Source of the DNA: Paractinoplanes lichenicola
GTDB lineage: Bacteria > Actinomycetota > Actinomycetes > Mycobacteriales > Micromonosporaceae
NCBI RefSeq assembly: GCF_016785085.1
Contig: NZ_JAENHO010000016.1
Location: 146,067-210,066, forward strand
Direction of reading: 5' to 3'
DNA: 64,000 nucleotides
Shown: positions 56,691 to 64,000 of the stretch, piece after piece
Layout of the letters: every line of letters starts with the position of its first letter
Numbering within the stretch: the stretch's first letter is position 1
Translations under genes and position numbers: made by a program
Notes under the pieces: model-generated
What the model was told of the DNA's origin: nothing
The model's database searches: none
The model's input: the letters and a program-made list of their open reading frames with translations, nothing else

Positions 56691-58115
56691 ATGACCGCCG
56701 CTGCCGACACCCGTACGCCGAAAAATGGTTTTGATCGGTTCTTTGAGATCTCCGCCCGGGGCTCGACCCTCGGCCGGGAGGTTCGCGGTGGCCTGGCCAC
56801 CTTCTTCACGATGGCCTACATCGTGGTGCTCAACCCGCTGATCCTCGGCAACGGGGTCGACGGCGACGGCGCCCAGCTGGCGATCACCGCCCTGGCCGCG
56901 GGCACCGCCTTGGTCGCGGGTCTGATGACGATCCTGATGGGTGTGGTGGCCCGGTTCCCGCTCGCGCTGGCCGCCGGGCTCGGGGTGAACGCGCTGGTCG
57001 CGTACGAGATCGCCCCCGAGATGACCTGGGCCGACGCGATGGGCCTGGTGGTCATCGAGGGCGTGCTGATCGCGATCCTCGTGCTCACCGGCCTGCGCAC
57101 GATGGTCTTCCGCGCGGTGCCGACCCAGCTCAAGACGGCGATCGGCGTCGGCATCGGCCTGTTCCTGATGATCATCGGACTGGTCGACGCGGGCTTCGTG
57201 CGCCGCATCCCCGACGCGTCCGGCACCACCGTCCCGCTCGAGCTCGGCGTCGGCGGGCGGCTGTCCACCTGGCCCACCGTCGTCTTCGTGGTCGGCCTGC
57301 TGTTCACGCTGGTGCTGTTCGTCCGCAAGGTGCGCGGCGCGATCCTGATCGGCATCCTCGGCAGCACCGTGCTGGCGATCATCGTCGAGGCGATCGCGCA
57401 CCCCAAAGGCTGGTCGCTGAACACCCCCAAGCTGCCCGAAAAGATCGTCAGCTCGCCCGACCTGTCGCTGCTCGGCCACTTCAACGTGCTCGACTCGTGG
57501 TCGCGGGCCGGCTGGCTGGTCGTGGTGATGTTCATCTTCACGCTGCTGATCACCGACTTCTTCGACACCATGGGCACGATGGTCGCGGTGGGCCAGGAGG
57601 GCGAGCTCCTCGACGCCGAGGGCATGCCACCCCGTACGCGGGAGATTCTGCTGGTCGACTCGGTCGCGGCCGCCGCTGGTGGTGCGGCCAGCGTCTCCAG
57701 CAACACGTCGTACATCGAGAGCGCGGCCGGCGTCGGCGAGGGCGCCCGTACGGGTGCCGCCAACCTGGTGACCGGCGTGCTCTTCCTGCTCGCGATGTTC
57801 CTGGCCCCGCTGGTCTCGGTGGTGCCGTTCGAGGCCGCGTCGACCGCGCTCGTGGTGGTCGGCTTCCTGATGATGACCGCCGTGAAGCAGATCGAGTGGG
57901 GCGACTACACGATCGCCGTGCCCGCCTTCCTGGCGATCACGCTGATGCCGTTCACGTATTCGATCTCCAACGGCATCGGCGCCGGGATCATCACCTACGT
58001 GCTGCTCAAGGCGGTCACCGGCCGGGCCCGCGAGATCCACCCGATCCTGTACGGCGTGGCCGCGCTCTTCGTCCTCTACTTCTTGCGCGGTCCGCTGGAG
58101 ACTTGGATCCTGTGA
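56691..58115 (+). CDS. NCS2-family purine permease (guanine/hypoxanthine type)
   Basis: A 474-residue transporter with about 13 helices. ISARGSTLGREVRGGLATFFTMAYIVVLNP at the start is the AzgA/PbuG/GhxP signature. The substrate site segments include VSSNTSYIESAAGVGEGARTG and TDFFDTMGTMVAVG. It should move hypoxanthine, guanine or adenine with protons. ATG 56691 follows GGAGAGG. Its neighbourhood with mqnB, which releases hypoxanthine, is of interest but no operon link exists. Confidence 0.94.
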   Translation: MTAAADTRTPKNGFDRFFEISARGSTLGREVRGGLATFFTMAYIVVLNPLILGNGVDGDGAQLAITALAAGTALVAGLMTILMGVVARFPLALAAGLGVNALVAYEIAPEMTWADAMGLVVIEGVLIAILVLTGLRTMVFRAVPTQLKTAIGVGIGLFLMIIGLVDAGFVRRIPDASGTTVPLELGVGGRLSTWPTVVFVVGLLFTLVLFVRKVRGAILIGILGSTVLAIIVEAIAHPKGWSLNTPKLPEKIVSSPDLSLLGHFNVLDSWSRAGWLVVVMFIFTLLITDFFDTMGTMVAVGQEGELLDAEGMPPRTREILLVDSVAAAAGGAASVSSNTSYIESAAGVGEGARTGAANLVTGVLFLLAMFLAPLVSVVPFEAASTALVVVGFLMMTAVKQIEWGDYTIAVPAFLAITLMPFTYSISNGIGAGIITYVLLKAVTGRAREIHPILYGVAALFVLYFLRGPLETWIL

Positions 58116-58153
58116 CCTGCGGTGACCGAGGTCATGCGCGTTTCGAATGTCGT

Positions 58154-58183
58154 TAGCCATGCTCATTAGCTAGGCTAAGAACC
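58154..58183 (+). promoter_or_regulatory. Candidate marR operator/promoter
   Basis: TTAGC-TAG-GCTAA (58166-58178) is an inverted repeat overlapping TAGGCT (58171-58176), a plausible -10 seven bases before the GTG at 58184. The placement predicts a leaderless mRNA and autoregulation. Confidence 0.5.
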
Positions 58184-58633
58184 GTGATGGAGTGGCCCGT
58201 GGTGGCGGATCGAGGCACAGCCGATGAGCTGGCCAAGGCCCTGCGCGAGTCGATAATGCGGCTGAACAGGCGGGTCCGCCAGGCCCGCCCGGTCGGTGAT
58301 CTCACCTTCAGCCAGCTCTCCGCGCTGACCAGCCTCCAACTGGCCGGCGCGCTGACCCCGCGCGAGCTCGCCGACGTCGAACGTGTCCAGCCCCCGACGA
58401 TGACCAAGATCGTCGGGAAGCTGGAGGAACGCGGCCTGGTCGCGCGGACCCCGCACCCGACCGACGGCCGGCAGGTCATCCTGTCGGCCACGGAGCAGGG
58501 ACGGGCCGTGCACGCCCAGTTCGAGCAGGCGCGAAACGAATGGCTGGCCACGCAACTGGCCGACCTGACGCCGAGCGAACGAGAAACCCTGGCCCAGGCC
58601 TCCGAGATCCTGCAAAAGATCTCCCGCGCCTGA
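58184..58633 (+). CDS. MarR-family transcriptional regulator
   Basis: A 149-residue winged-helix repressor: LTFSQLSALTSLQLAGALTPRELADVERVQPPTMTKIVGKLEERGLVARTPHPTDGRQVILSATEQG is the full MarR recognition and wing region. GTG 58184 or ATG 58187 starts it. An operator-like inverted repeat overlaps its promoter. A MFS gene follows 67 bases downstream, so control of drug or metabolite efflux is likely. Confidence 0.93.
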   Translation: MMEWPVVADRGTADELAKALRESIMRLNRRVRQARPVGDLTFSQLSALTSLQLAGALTPRELADVERVQPPTMTKIVGKLEERGLVARTPHPTDGRQVILSATEQGRAVHAQFEQARNEWLATQLADLTPSERETLAQASEILQKISRA

Positions 58634-58653
58634 GGGTTCGGCTACGCGGCGCT

Positions 58654-58667
58654 TCGTCACGTGACGA
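58654..58667. promoter_or_regulatory. Perfect palindrome between marR and the MFS gene
   Basis: TCGTCACGTGACGA is a perfect 14-bp palindrome, 33 bases before the MFS start. It is unlike the TTAGC-type repeat upstream of marR, so a different regulator may bind it. Confidence 0.5.
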
Positions 58668-58700
58668 TGACGCGTACGACCGAACAGGAGGCACAACCGC

Positions 58701-60014
58701 GTGCGGTCAGTGCTGAACACCACTTTCCGGTCCCTCAGGGTTCGCAACTACCGGCTCTTCGCCACCGGCCAGCTCGTGAAGCTGGTCGGCGTGTGGATGA
58801 TGTTCACCGCCCAGGACTGGCTGGTGCTCGACCTGTCGGGCAACTCGCCCAGCGCCCTCGGTTTGGTCACGTCGCTGCAGTTCCTGCCGGTTCTGTTGCT
58901 GACCCTGTACGCCGGGAAGCTCGCCGACCGCTTCGACAAGCGGCGCCTGCTCGTGATCGCCAACGCCGCGTTCGCGGTCACCGCGGTCGCCCTCGCCGTC
59001 ATCGTCGCCTCCGGGCACGTCCAGCTCTGGCACGTGTTCCTCTTCGCCGGCCTGCTCGGCATCGCCAACGCCGTCGAGACCCCGGTCCGGCAGGCGTTCG
59101 TCTCCGAACTGGTCGAGCTGCGCCTGCTGCCGAACGCGCTCGCCCTCTCGGCGGCCACCTTCAACACGGCCCGGATCGGCGGACCGGCCCTGGCCGGCGT
59201 CGCCCTCGCGCTCTTCGGCACCGGCCCGGTCTTCCTGATCTCCACTGCCGTCGCGATCGCCCCGATCTTCAGCTACACCCTGATGCGGGCGGACGAGCTG
59301 AAGCCGGCCGCCCGGCAGGCCAAGAAGGACGCCCGCATCCTGGACGGGCTCCGCTACGTCGGCCGGCGCTCCGACCTGATGATGCCGATCGCCCTGATGT
59401 TCGTGGTCGGCATGATCGGCTTCAACTTCCCGGTCACCCTGGCCGCACTGGCCAAGATTGACTTCAACGCCGGCCCGTCCACGTTCGGCCTGCTCACCAC
59501 GGCCCTGGCCGTCGGCGCGCTCGGTGGCGCCCTGGCCGGCAGCGCCCGCCGGGCCCGGCCCAGCTCCTACGTCGTGATCGGGGCCGCCATCGCGTTCGGC
59601 GCCCTCGAGTTCGCGGTCGGCTTCGCCCCGAACTTCGTGGTCGCGATGCTGGTGCTGATCCCGACCGGGTTCTTCTCGATCTATCTGGCCCAGGCGGCCA
59701 ACCACCGCGTGCAGATGGGCGTCGACCCCGCCTACCGCGGCCGCGTCATGGCCCTCTACGTGCTTGTGTTCCTCGGCACGACCCCGATCGGGGCATCGCT
59801 GGCCGGCTGGTGGGGCGAGCGCTTCGGGGTCGCGTCGAGCATCTCGGGGGCCGGGGTGGTCTGCTTCGTCGCCGCCGTGGCCGCGCTGTTCTGGCAGCTC
59901 CGCTCGAACGGCGAGCGGATCGAGATGACCCTGCGCCCCCGCCCGCGGCTCACCCTGGTGCCGCCGGTGGTCGCTGAGGACGCCCCGCCGGTCAAGCTTC
60001 CGACGGCCGCCTGA
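58701..60014 (+). CDS. MFS transporter (MarR-linked efflux type)
   Basis: A 437-residue MFS protein with about 12 helices. FRSLRVRNYRLFATGQLVKLVGVWMMFTAQDWLVLDLS at the start and FDKRRLLVIANAAFAVTA are typical of the Streptomyces EntS-like efflux group. The start GTG follows AGGAGG. Under the upstream MarR gene it is probably an inducible exporter. The cytoplasmic tail is Pro-rich and short. Confidence 0.92.
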   Translation: MRSVLNTTFRSLRVRNYRLFATGQLVKLVGVWMMFTAQDWLVLDLSGNSPSALGLVTSLQFLPVLLLTLYAGKLADRFDKRRLLVIANAAFAVTAVALAVIVASGHVQLWHVFLFAGLLGIANAVETPVRQAFVSELVELRLLPNALALSAATFNTARIGGPALAGVALALFGTGPVFLISTAVAIAPIFSYTLMRADELKPAARQAKKDARILDGLRYVGRRSDLMMPIALMFVVGMIGFNFPVTLAALAKIDFNAGPSTFGLLTTALAVGALGGALAGSARRARPSSYVVIGAAIAFGALEFAVGFAPNFVVAMLVLIPTGFFSIYLAQAANHRVQMGVDPAYRGRVMALYVLVFLGTTPIGASLAGWWGERFGVASSISGAGVVCFVAAVAALFWQLRSNGERIEMTLRPRPRLTLVPPVVAEDAPPVKLPTAA

Positions 60015-60073
60015 CGGGTATTTGGCAGGAAATCCTATTCCGGTTCGGGCCTGTTCCCCTTTAGCGTCAGTGC

Positions 60074-60523
60074 GTGGCCCTCGCGCACGTTGCTGTGCTC
60101 ACGGCGGCGCTCGTTCTTCCCTTGACCGTTCCCTATGCGGTGGCGGTCGCTCTGCGGCGAGACGAGTTCCGCCGCAGGCGTGCGCGGGCTGACTGCCCGG
60201 CCCAGGCGCGCACGCTGGCCTGCCTCGACCGCGACATCCGGGAGTTCGACCCGGCCGCCGCCCTGGCCCGCCTCGGGCCGCCGCCGATCGAGTGGCTGGC
60301 CCAAGATCTGCGCCGCCTCGACCGTCAGCGCCGGGGCGGCATCACCCTCGAATCCGGCCTGCTGCTGGCGGCCGTGCTGCGGGCCTACGACGAGCGACTC
60401 TGCCTCGCCTGCGAATGCCTGGGGGTGGCGGAGAATCTGCAGCCGCTCGACGGCATGGACCGTGAGATCGAGCGCGTACGGGTGGAAGGCGCCCTCCAAG
60501 CCGCCGGCCTCGAACTGCGCTGA
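60074..60523 (+). CDS. Hypothetical protein with N-terminal membrane segment
   Basis: A 149-residue protein with a hydrophobic N-terminal helix (VAVLTAALVLPLTVPYAVAVALRR, a signal anchor) and a soluble helical part with PPPIEWLAQDLRRLDRQRRGG and RLCLACECLG. I do not recognise a named domain. GTG 60074 starts it at the helix. It ends one base before the stop codon of the convergent phosphodiesterase gene. Confidence 0.65.
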   Translation: MALAHVAVLTAALVLPLTVPYAVAVALRRDEFRRRRARADCPAQARTLACLDRDIREFDPAAALARLGPPPIEWLAQDLRRLDRQRRGGITLESGLLLAAVLRAYDERLCLACECLGVAENLQPLDGMDREIERVRVEGALQAAGLELR

Positions 60524-61066
60524 TCAGACCGCCCAGGTCCCCAGTCGCTCGTAACGGCCGTCCACGCTCCGCACCAGCGAATACTCGGTGACCGGCCACG
60601 GCTGCCCCGAATAGCCGGCCAGCGCCTGCCGCAGCGCCGCATCCGGGTGGTAGGACACCGTCAGATGCGGGTGGAACGGCCGGTCGTCGCTGGGGAAGCC
60701 GCCCAGCGTCAAGGCATCCCGTACGCCCTCGCGCAGCTCGCTCAGCGCGGCCAGCTCACCGTCCACCCCGGCCCAGCACGCCGACCCGAACCGCCCGCCA
60801 CCCGAGAGCCGCACCTCGAACGAACCCAGAGGCGGCAGATCGCCCAAAATGGCGGCGACTTGCTCGACCGCAGCGCCGCGGGAGGGCGCGGCGGGCGCGG
60901 CGGCTTCGGCGGGCGCGGCGTTAGAGGGCGCCGCGACGGTGCCGAGGAATACCAGCGTGAGGTGCCACTTTTCCAGCGGCGTCAGACGGGACGACGGGGG
61001 CAGGGCGGCGCGCAGCGGATCGAGCGCCGACGGCGGCGGATAAACGGCGACGAAGAGCCGGGTCAG
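60524..61066 (-). CDS. thpR: RNA 2',3'-cyclic phosphodiesterase (2'-5' RNA ligase family), CTG start proposed
   Basis: A 180-residue two-histidine phosphoesterase. The two H-x-T motifs are HLTLVFLG (near residue 41) and HLTVSYHP (near residue 123). The only standard start in frame, TTG 60847, would delete the first motif. Upstream the frame continues as TRLFVAVYPPPSALDPLRAAL, exactly where the family's normal N-terminus lies. The first codon there is CTG 61066, which overlaps the sepH stop as CTGA. Hence a CTG start coupled to sepH translation is proposed. An Ala/Pro-rich insertion (APAEAAAPAAPSRGAA) lies after the first motif. Confidence 0.75.
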   Translation of the reverse strand: MTRLFVAVYPPPSALDPLRAALPPSSRLTPLEKWHLTLVFLGTVAAPSNAAPAEAAAPAAPSRGAAVEQVAAILGDLPPLGSFEVRLSGGGRFGSACWAGVDGELAALSELREGVRDALTLGGFPSDDRPFHPHLTVSYHPDAALRQALAGYSGQPWPVTEYSLVRSVDGRYERLGTWAV

Positions 61067-62148
61067 GACGACTCGCGCGCGGCCGGGCCGCCGCCGAACA
61101 GCACGTCGTCCCAGCTCGGCAGCCGCTTGCGGGGCTTCGCCTCGTCGGTTTCGCTGTTTTGCTGCTGGCCCTGGCCCACCGTGCGGCGCGGCCGGAGGAC
61201 GGCCAGCGAAGGCACCGCCGGCACCTCCTTGGGCAGGTCGGAGTCTTCGTCGAAAGCCGAGCCGGAACCGCCGCCGAGCAGGGCCGCGGCGCCACCGGCG
61301 ACCGGGCGGCGCGGAGACTCGGCCGGGCCGGCGTCGAGGCTGCGGCTGCCCGCGGACGGGCTGAGCGGACGGTCGAGCGACGCCAGCAGCGCGTCACGAC
61401 CGGCCCGGATCGGGTCGCGGACGGGCCGCGGCGACTGCGTCTCGGCGGCGGGCAGGCCGTGACCGCCGCGAGTGGGCTCGGCCGAACGCGACGGGCCGGG
61501 CAGGCCGTGACCGCCCCGCTCGGTGAACGCACGCTCGGGCGCGGGCTCCTGCCCGAGGATCTGGGTGGGCCGCTCGGCGCACAGATATTGCGCCATGTCG
61601 TCGTGCGGCGAGACGACCTGGCGTCCCTTGTCGAGATCCCAGATCGCCTGGGCCGTCGCCTTGCCGGACGGCCAGGTGGCGACGATGCGCCACGTGCCGT
61701 CCTCGCGCCGGTAGGCGTCCCACGAGATCTTCTCGGTGTCGATGCCGTGCTGCGAAAGGCGGCTGTCGACCACCTCGGCCAGCGGGGCACCGGAATCCGA
61801 AGTCTTGAGGCGGGTGCGGCGTGCATGCTGCGCCAGCATGGCGCGCTCCTGCAGCACCGGACCGGCATAACGCAGCACCCGGTCGACCGGCACACCCGCG
61901 ATGCGGGCGACCTCTTCGGCCGAGTCGCCGGAGCGGATGCGGGCCTGAATGTCGCGCGGGGACAGCGACGGCTGAGCGTCGGGTGCCATGACCGCGACGG
62001 CTGTGCCGGGTGACACCGGGTGTCCCTCTTGGCCGATCGCGCCGGAGACCCGGTCGTCGATCGGGAGAGCCAGGAGCCGGCCGACCTCATCGGCGAGCAC
62101 CATGGCCTGGCCGTCCTCGGAAAGGGCGACGAAGCGTACCGGCCGCAT
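61063..62148 (-). CDS. sepH: Cell division protein SepH (DUF3071)
   Basis: A 361-residue protein. The N-terminal DUF3071 domain includes RFVALSEDGQAMVLADE and a helix-turn-helix-like stretch, SAEEVARIAGVPVDRVLRYAGPVLQERA. A long disordered middle (GGHGLPGPSRSAEPTRGGHGLP) ends in the conserved C-terminal motif RKRLPSWDDVLFG. SepH is an actinobacterial FtsZ-binding protein that stimulates filament assembly at septa. ATG 62148 follows GGAGG. Its stop overlaps the proposed CTG start of thpR. Confidence 0.92.
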   Translation of the reverse strand: MRPVRFVALSEDGQAMVLADEVGRLLALPIDDRVSGAIGQEGHPVSPGTAVAVMAPDAQPSLSPRDIQARIRSGDSAEEVARIAGVPVDRVLRYAGPVLQERAMLAQHARRTRLKTSDSGAPLAEVVDSRLSQHGIDTEKISWDAYRREDGTWRIVATWPSGKATAQAIWDLDKGRQVVSPHDDMAQYLCAERPTQILGQEPAPERAFTERGGHGLPGPSRSAEPTRGGHGLPAAETQSPRPVRDPIRAGRDALLASLDRPLSPSAGSRSLDAGPAESPRRPVAGGAAALLGGGSGSAFDEDSDLPKEVPAVPSLAVLRPRRTVGQGQQQNSETDEAKPRKRLPSWDDVLFGGGPAARESS

Positions 62149-62471
62149 GCGTTGCCTCCGTCCCGTCACTCTCTAGGATCTGCCCGGTGGCCTGTGCTCC
62201 CGAGAGTCAGCCACTCGGGCGCGTTTCGGAACACGGTACGCGTCTTGGTCACCTAATGGTGGTAAGCCACGCCAGTCAAGTTCGCTGAGCTGCGATGATC
62301 TTGAAAATTCAGAACCTTCAACTGCAGACGTACGGGTCGTGGGTGACCAAAAGCACTAGGACAGAACCCTGCCCGACACCGCGACCGACTGCAACCCAAG
62401 GCCCGTGCCGCGTCCTCCGGCCGTGGTGGGTGGTCACGCGAGGGTGGCCCCCGATCTAGGGTCTACCCCTC
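62149..62471. other. Intergenic region between sepH and the ABC gene
   Basis: About 320 bases form the divergent upstream regions of sepH (minus) and the ABC gene (plus). It holds several short inverted repeats, such as GGTGGTAAGCCACGCC and CCCGAGAGTCAGCCACTCGGG, but nothing with a clear function. Confidence 0.5.
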
Positions 62472-63929
62472 GTGACGGGATTTCTGCGAGCCGGCCGGCT
62501 GGCCCGCCTGGCGCCGGACGATCTCACGGTCGCTCAAGCCGACCGGCTGTCCTTCCCCGCGCCCGGCCGGGTCGAGAGGTTCACTCACGACCTCGAAGCC
62601 CGCGGCGCGTCGCGGGCGCTGCTCCGGGCCCACCGCGGCTGGATCGCCCTCTACTGTGTCGCCGGCCTGGGCGTGGTGGCCCTCGGCCCGGCGGTGCCGG
62701 CCCTGGTCGCCCGGCTCGCCGATCGCCTGCGTACGGGCGGGGTGACCCTGACCCTGGCCGGCGTGGTGGTTGGCACGGTGACGCTCGCGGCGGCGCTGCG
62801 CTGGCTGACGACGTGGCTCGTGCGCGCGCTGCTCTATCAGATGACGACCCTGCTCAAGCTGGCGATCTTCGCCCGGCTGCAGCGCGTCGATCCGGCGCGG
62901 ACCGGCCGTTCGGTCAGCACCTATCTGGTCACCGCGCCGCAGCAGGTCGCCCAGATCGCGTTCGTCGCCGAGTTCGCCGTCAACACGGCCCTCGCGCTCG
63001 CGCTCACCGGCTATCTGGCGGTCGCCTTCGGCTGGGTCGGGCTCGTGGTCGCGGCCCTGGTCGGGGTGCTGGTCGCCGGGTGGCAACGGCTCGTGCGGGC
63101 CGAGACCCGGGCCATGCACGGCTACCTCGAGCACGGGCACCAGCGGGTCACGCTCGTCGACACGGTCACCCGGCACTGGGCGTCGATCGCCCGCCAGCAC
63201 TGGACCCGGCCCGTCCTCACCGCCGCCGAACGCGCCCGCGACGGCCAGTTCACGGCCCTGCGTGCAGCCGCCCGCCCCGCCGCGGTGCTGGCCGCGCTGG
63301 CCGGCGGCGGAACCGCGCTGGTCTGCCTGATCGCGGTCGTGCTGGCCGGCGATCTGGGCGCGGGCCTGGCCCTGCTGCTGGTCGTCCAGCTGCTGGTCGC
63401 CGCGGTCCGCGAAAACATGTCCACCTACGCCGCGGTGGCCTGGGCGGCAACGATGACCGCCGACGTGGAGACACTGTTCCGCGACGCGCCCCTGCTCGAA
63501 CCGTCGGGCCCCCCACCCCGCCCCGGCGAGCGGATCCTCGTGCTGGGCGATCCCGCCGCGGTCCGGGCCTACCTGGACGACCTGCCTGGGCGGGTCGCCG
63601 TGGTCGCCCGCAACGAGCCCGAACTGGACGGCACTCTCCGCGACAATGCACTGCTGTGGTCAGTAAGTGAGGACTCACTTCGCGACATGCCGCACGTGGT
63701 AAGTGAGGACTCACTTCGCGTGGCGTCGCCGGGGGTAAGCGAGGACTCGCATCGTGGGGTGCCGCCGGTGGTAAGTGAGGACTCACATCGCGAGGTGCCG
63801 CGGAAGGTAAGTGAGCACTCACATCGCGAGGTGCCGCGGAAGGTAAGTGAGCACTCACATCGCGAGGTGCCGTGGTCACGTCCGCGGGCGTGGTGTAACA
63901 GTCGGCCATCGCTGATCCGTGTGGGTTGA
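62472..63929 (+). pseudogene. ABC transporter permease-ATPase with degraded C-terminus
   Basis: A 485-residue frame. Residues about 45-320 resemble the six-helix ABC exporter transmembrane domain. After DVETLFRDAPLLEPSGPPP comes the start of a nucleotide-binding domain, but no Walker A, signature or Walker B motif is present. A late NBD-like stretch, GTLRDNALLWS, runs directly into six 12-residue repeats (VSEDSHREVPRK type) encoded by a 36-bp minisatellite, then into an unrelated tail. The ATPase domain seems to have been lost, probably in the rearrangement that brought in the sequence after 63880. Confidence 0.75.
63663..63878 (+). repeat. 36-bp minisatellite, six copies
   Basis: Units start at 63663, 63699, 63735, 63771, 63807 and 63843, exactly 36 bases apart. 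Each carries GTGAG-N2-CTCAC, an inverted repeat (the third copy has GCGAG-N2-CTCGC, a compensatory change). The last two copies are almost identical. The frame is kept across all copies. Confidence 0.92.
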
Positions 63930-63931
63930 TG

Positions 63932-64000
63932 TTATGCGGCGATCTCGACGGGCTGGTCGGGTTCGGTGTGTTGGCTGGTGGTGATGGGTGTGAGCCGGGC
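63932..64000 (-). CDS. C-terminus of an unrecognised protein, possibly a transposase (partial)
   Basis: On the reverse strand a frame enters from the window edge and stops at TAA 63932-63934, giving 22 residues: TTSQHTEPDQPVEIAA at the end. The sequence before it, where the ABC frame abruptly ends, and the short polar tail would fit an insertion-sequence transposase end, but 22 residues are too few to be sure. Confidence 0.4.
   Translation of the reverse strand, partial: ARLTPITTSQHTEPDQPVEIAA

Noticed and set aside
63663..63878. CRISPR array (36-bp period)
   Set aside because: All 36 bases repeat with no variable spacers, the units are in frame within an open reading frame, and no cas gene is near.

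Overview
This is a very GC-rich actinobacterial chromosome segment. Gene content and order point to Micromonosporaceae, probably Actinoplanes or a close relative. The pointers are a 6C RNA next to a helicase/secretion-neighbourhood Tad locus, BldG, SepH, futalosine-pathway genes, a fused MFS/dTMP kinase, an XRE(DUF5753)/DUF397 pair, Ku plus split LigD, heavy GTG start use and many 1- to 4-nt translational overlaps. The organism assignment is inference from gene content; no search was run.

Layout. 1-9.6 kb: end of an unrecognised gene, a HAD-IB phosphatase, a 6C small RNA, a STAS antagonist, then a tight Tad-type secretion operon (CpaE/Ssd-like, TadA/CpaF, TadB, TadC, DUF4244 pilin-like peptide, two TadE-like proteins) converging on an MrfA-type DEAH helicase. 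9.7-17.7 kb: bldG and its anti-sigma partner, proton-pumping pyrophosphatase hppA, a lipoprotein, a conserved hypothetical and topA. 17.7-25.6 kb: lactone oxidase and PLP aldolase-like genes around a TetR regulator, the MFS-dTMP kinase fusion, tRNA-Thr(CGU) and a membrane metallophosphoesterase. 25.6-31.3 kb: PSP1/RicT protein, an LPXTG surface protein, a three-gene cluster resembling type VII secretion accessories (YbaB, EspC-like, WxG-like) and holB. 31.3-35.9 kb is accessory in character: DJ-1/PfpI, DUF2231, a duplicated leader-like element, DUF6232, XRE regulator, two DUF397 proteins and DUF6226.

35.9-45.6 kb: geranylgeranyl-reductase-like flavoprotein, maltose acetyltransferase/TetR/MFS operon, zinc-ribbon protein, GNAT, Nudix, non-homologous end joining genes (Ku divergent from separate LigD ligase and polymerase genes), a secreted Ig-like protein and a PadR/HAAS pair with a clear operator. 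45.6-53.6 kb: maleylpyruvate-isomerase-like protein, XPB helicase and its helicase-associated partner, HAD phosphatase, cold-shock protein, mqnD and mqnB. 53.6-64 kb: MFS, DUF3027, DUF2530, NCS2 purine permease, MarR/MFS, a hypothetical, an RNA 2',3'-cyclic phosphodiesterase that seems to need a CTG start, sepH, and a truncated ABC exporter ending in a 36-bp minisatellite beside the end of another gene, possibly a transposase.

No single large undescribed system is visible. The most interesting non-standard signals are: the duplicated hairpin-bearing element at 32.5-33.1 kb; a cluster of six DnaA-box-like sites over mqnB and its upstream region; in-frame 30-bp and 36-bp repeat expansions in a TadE-like gene and in the truncated ABC gene; non-canonical start candidates; a long-range stem in the cold-shock gene leader; and a type-VII-like mini-operon beside an LPXTG protein.
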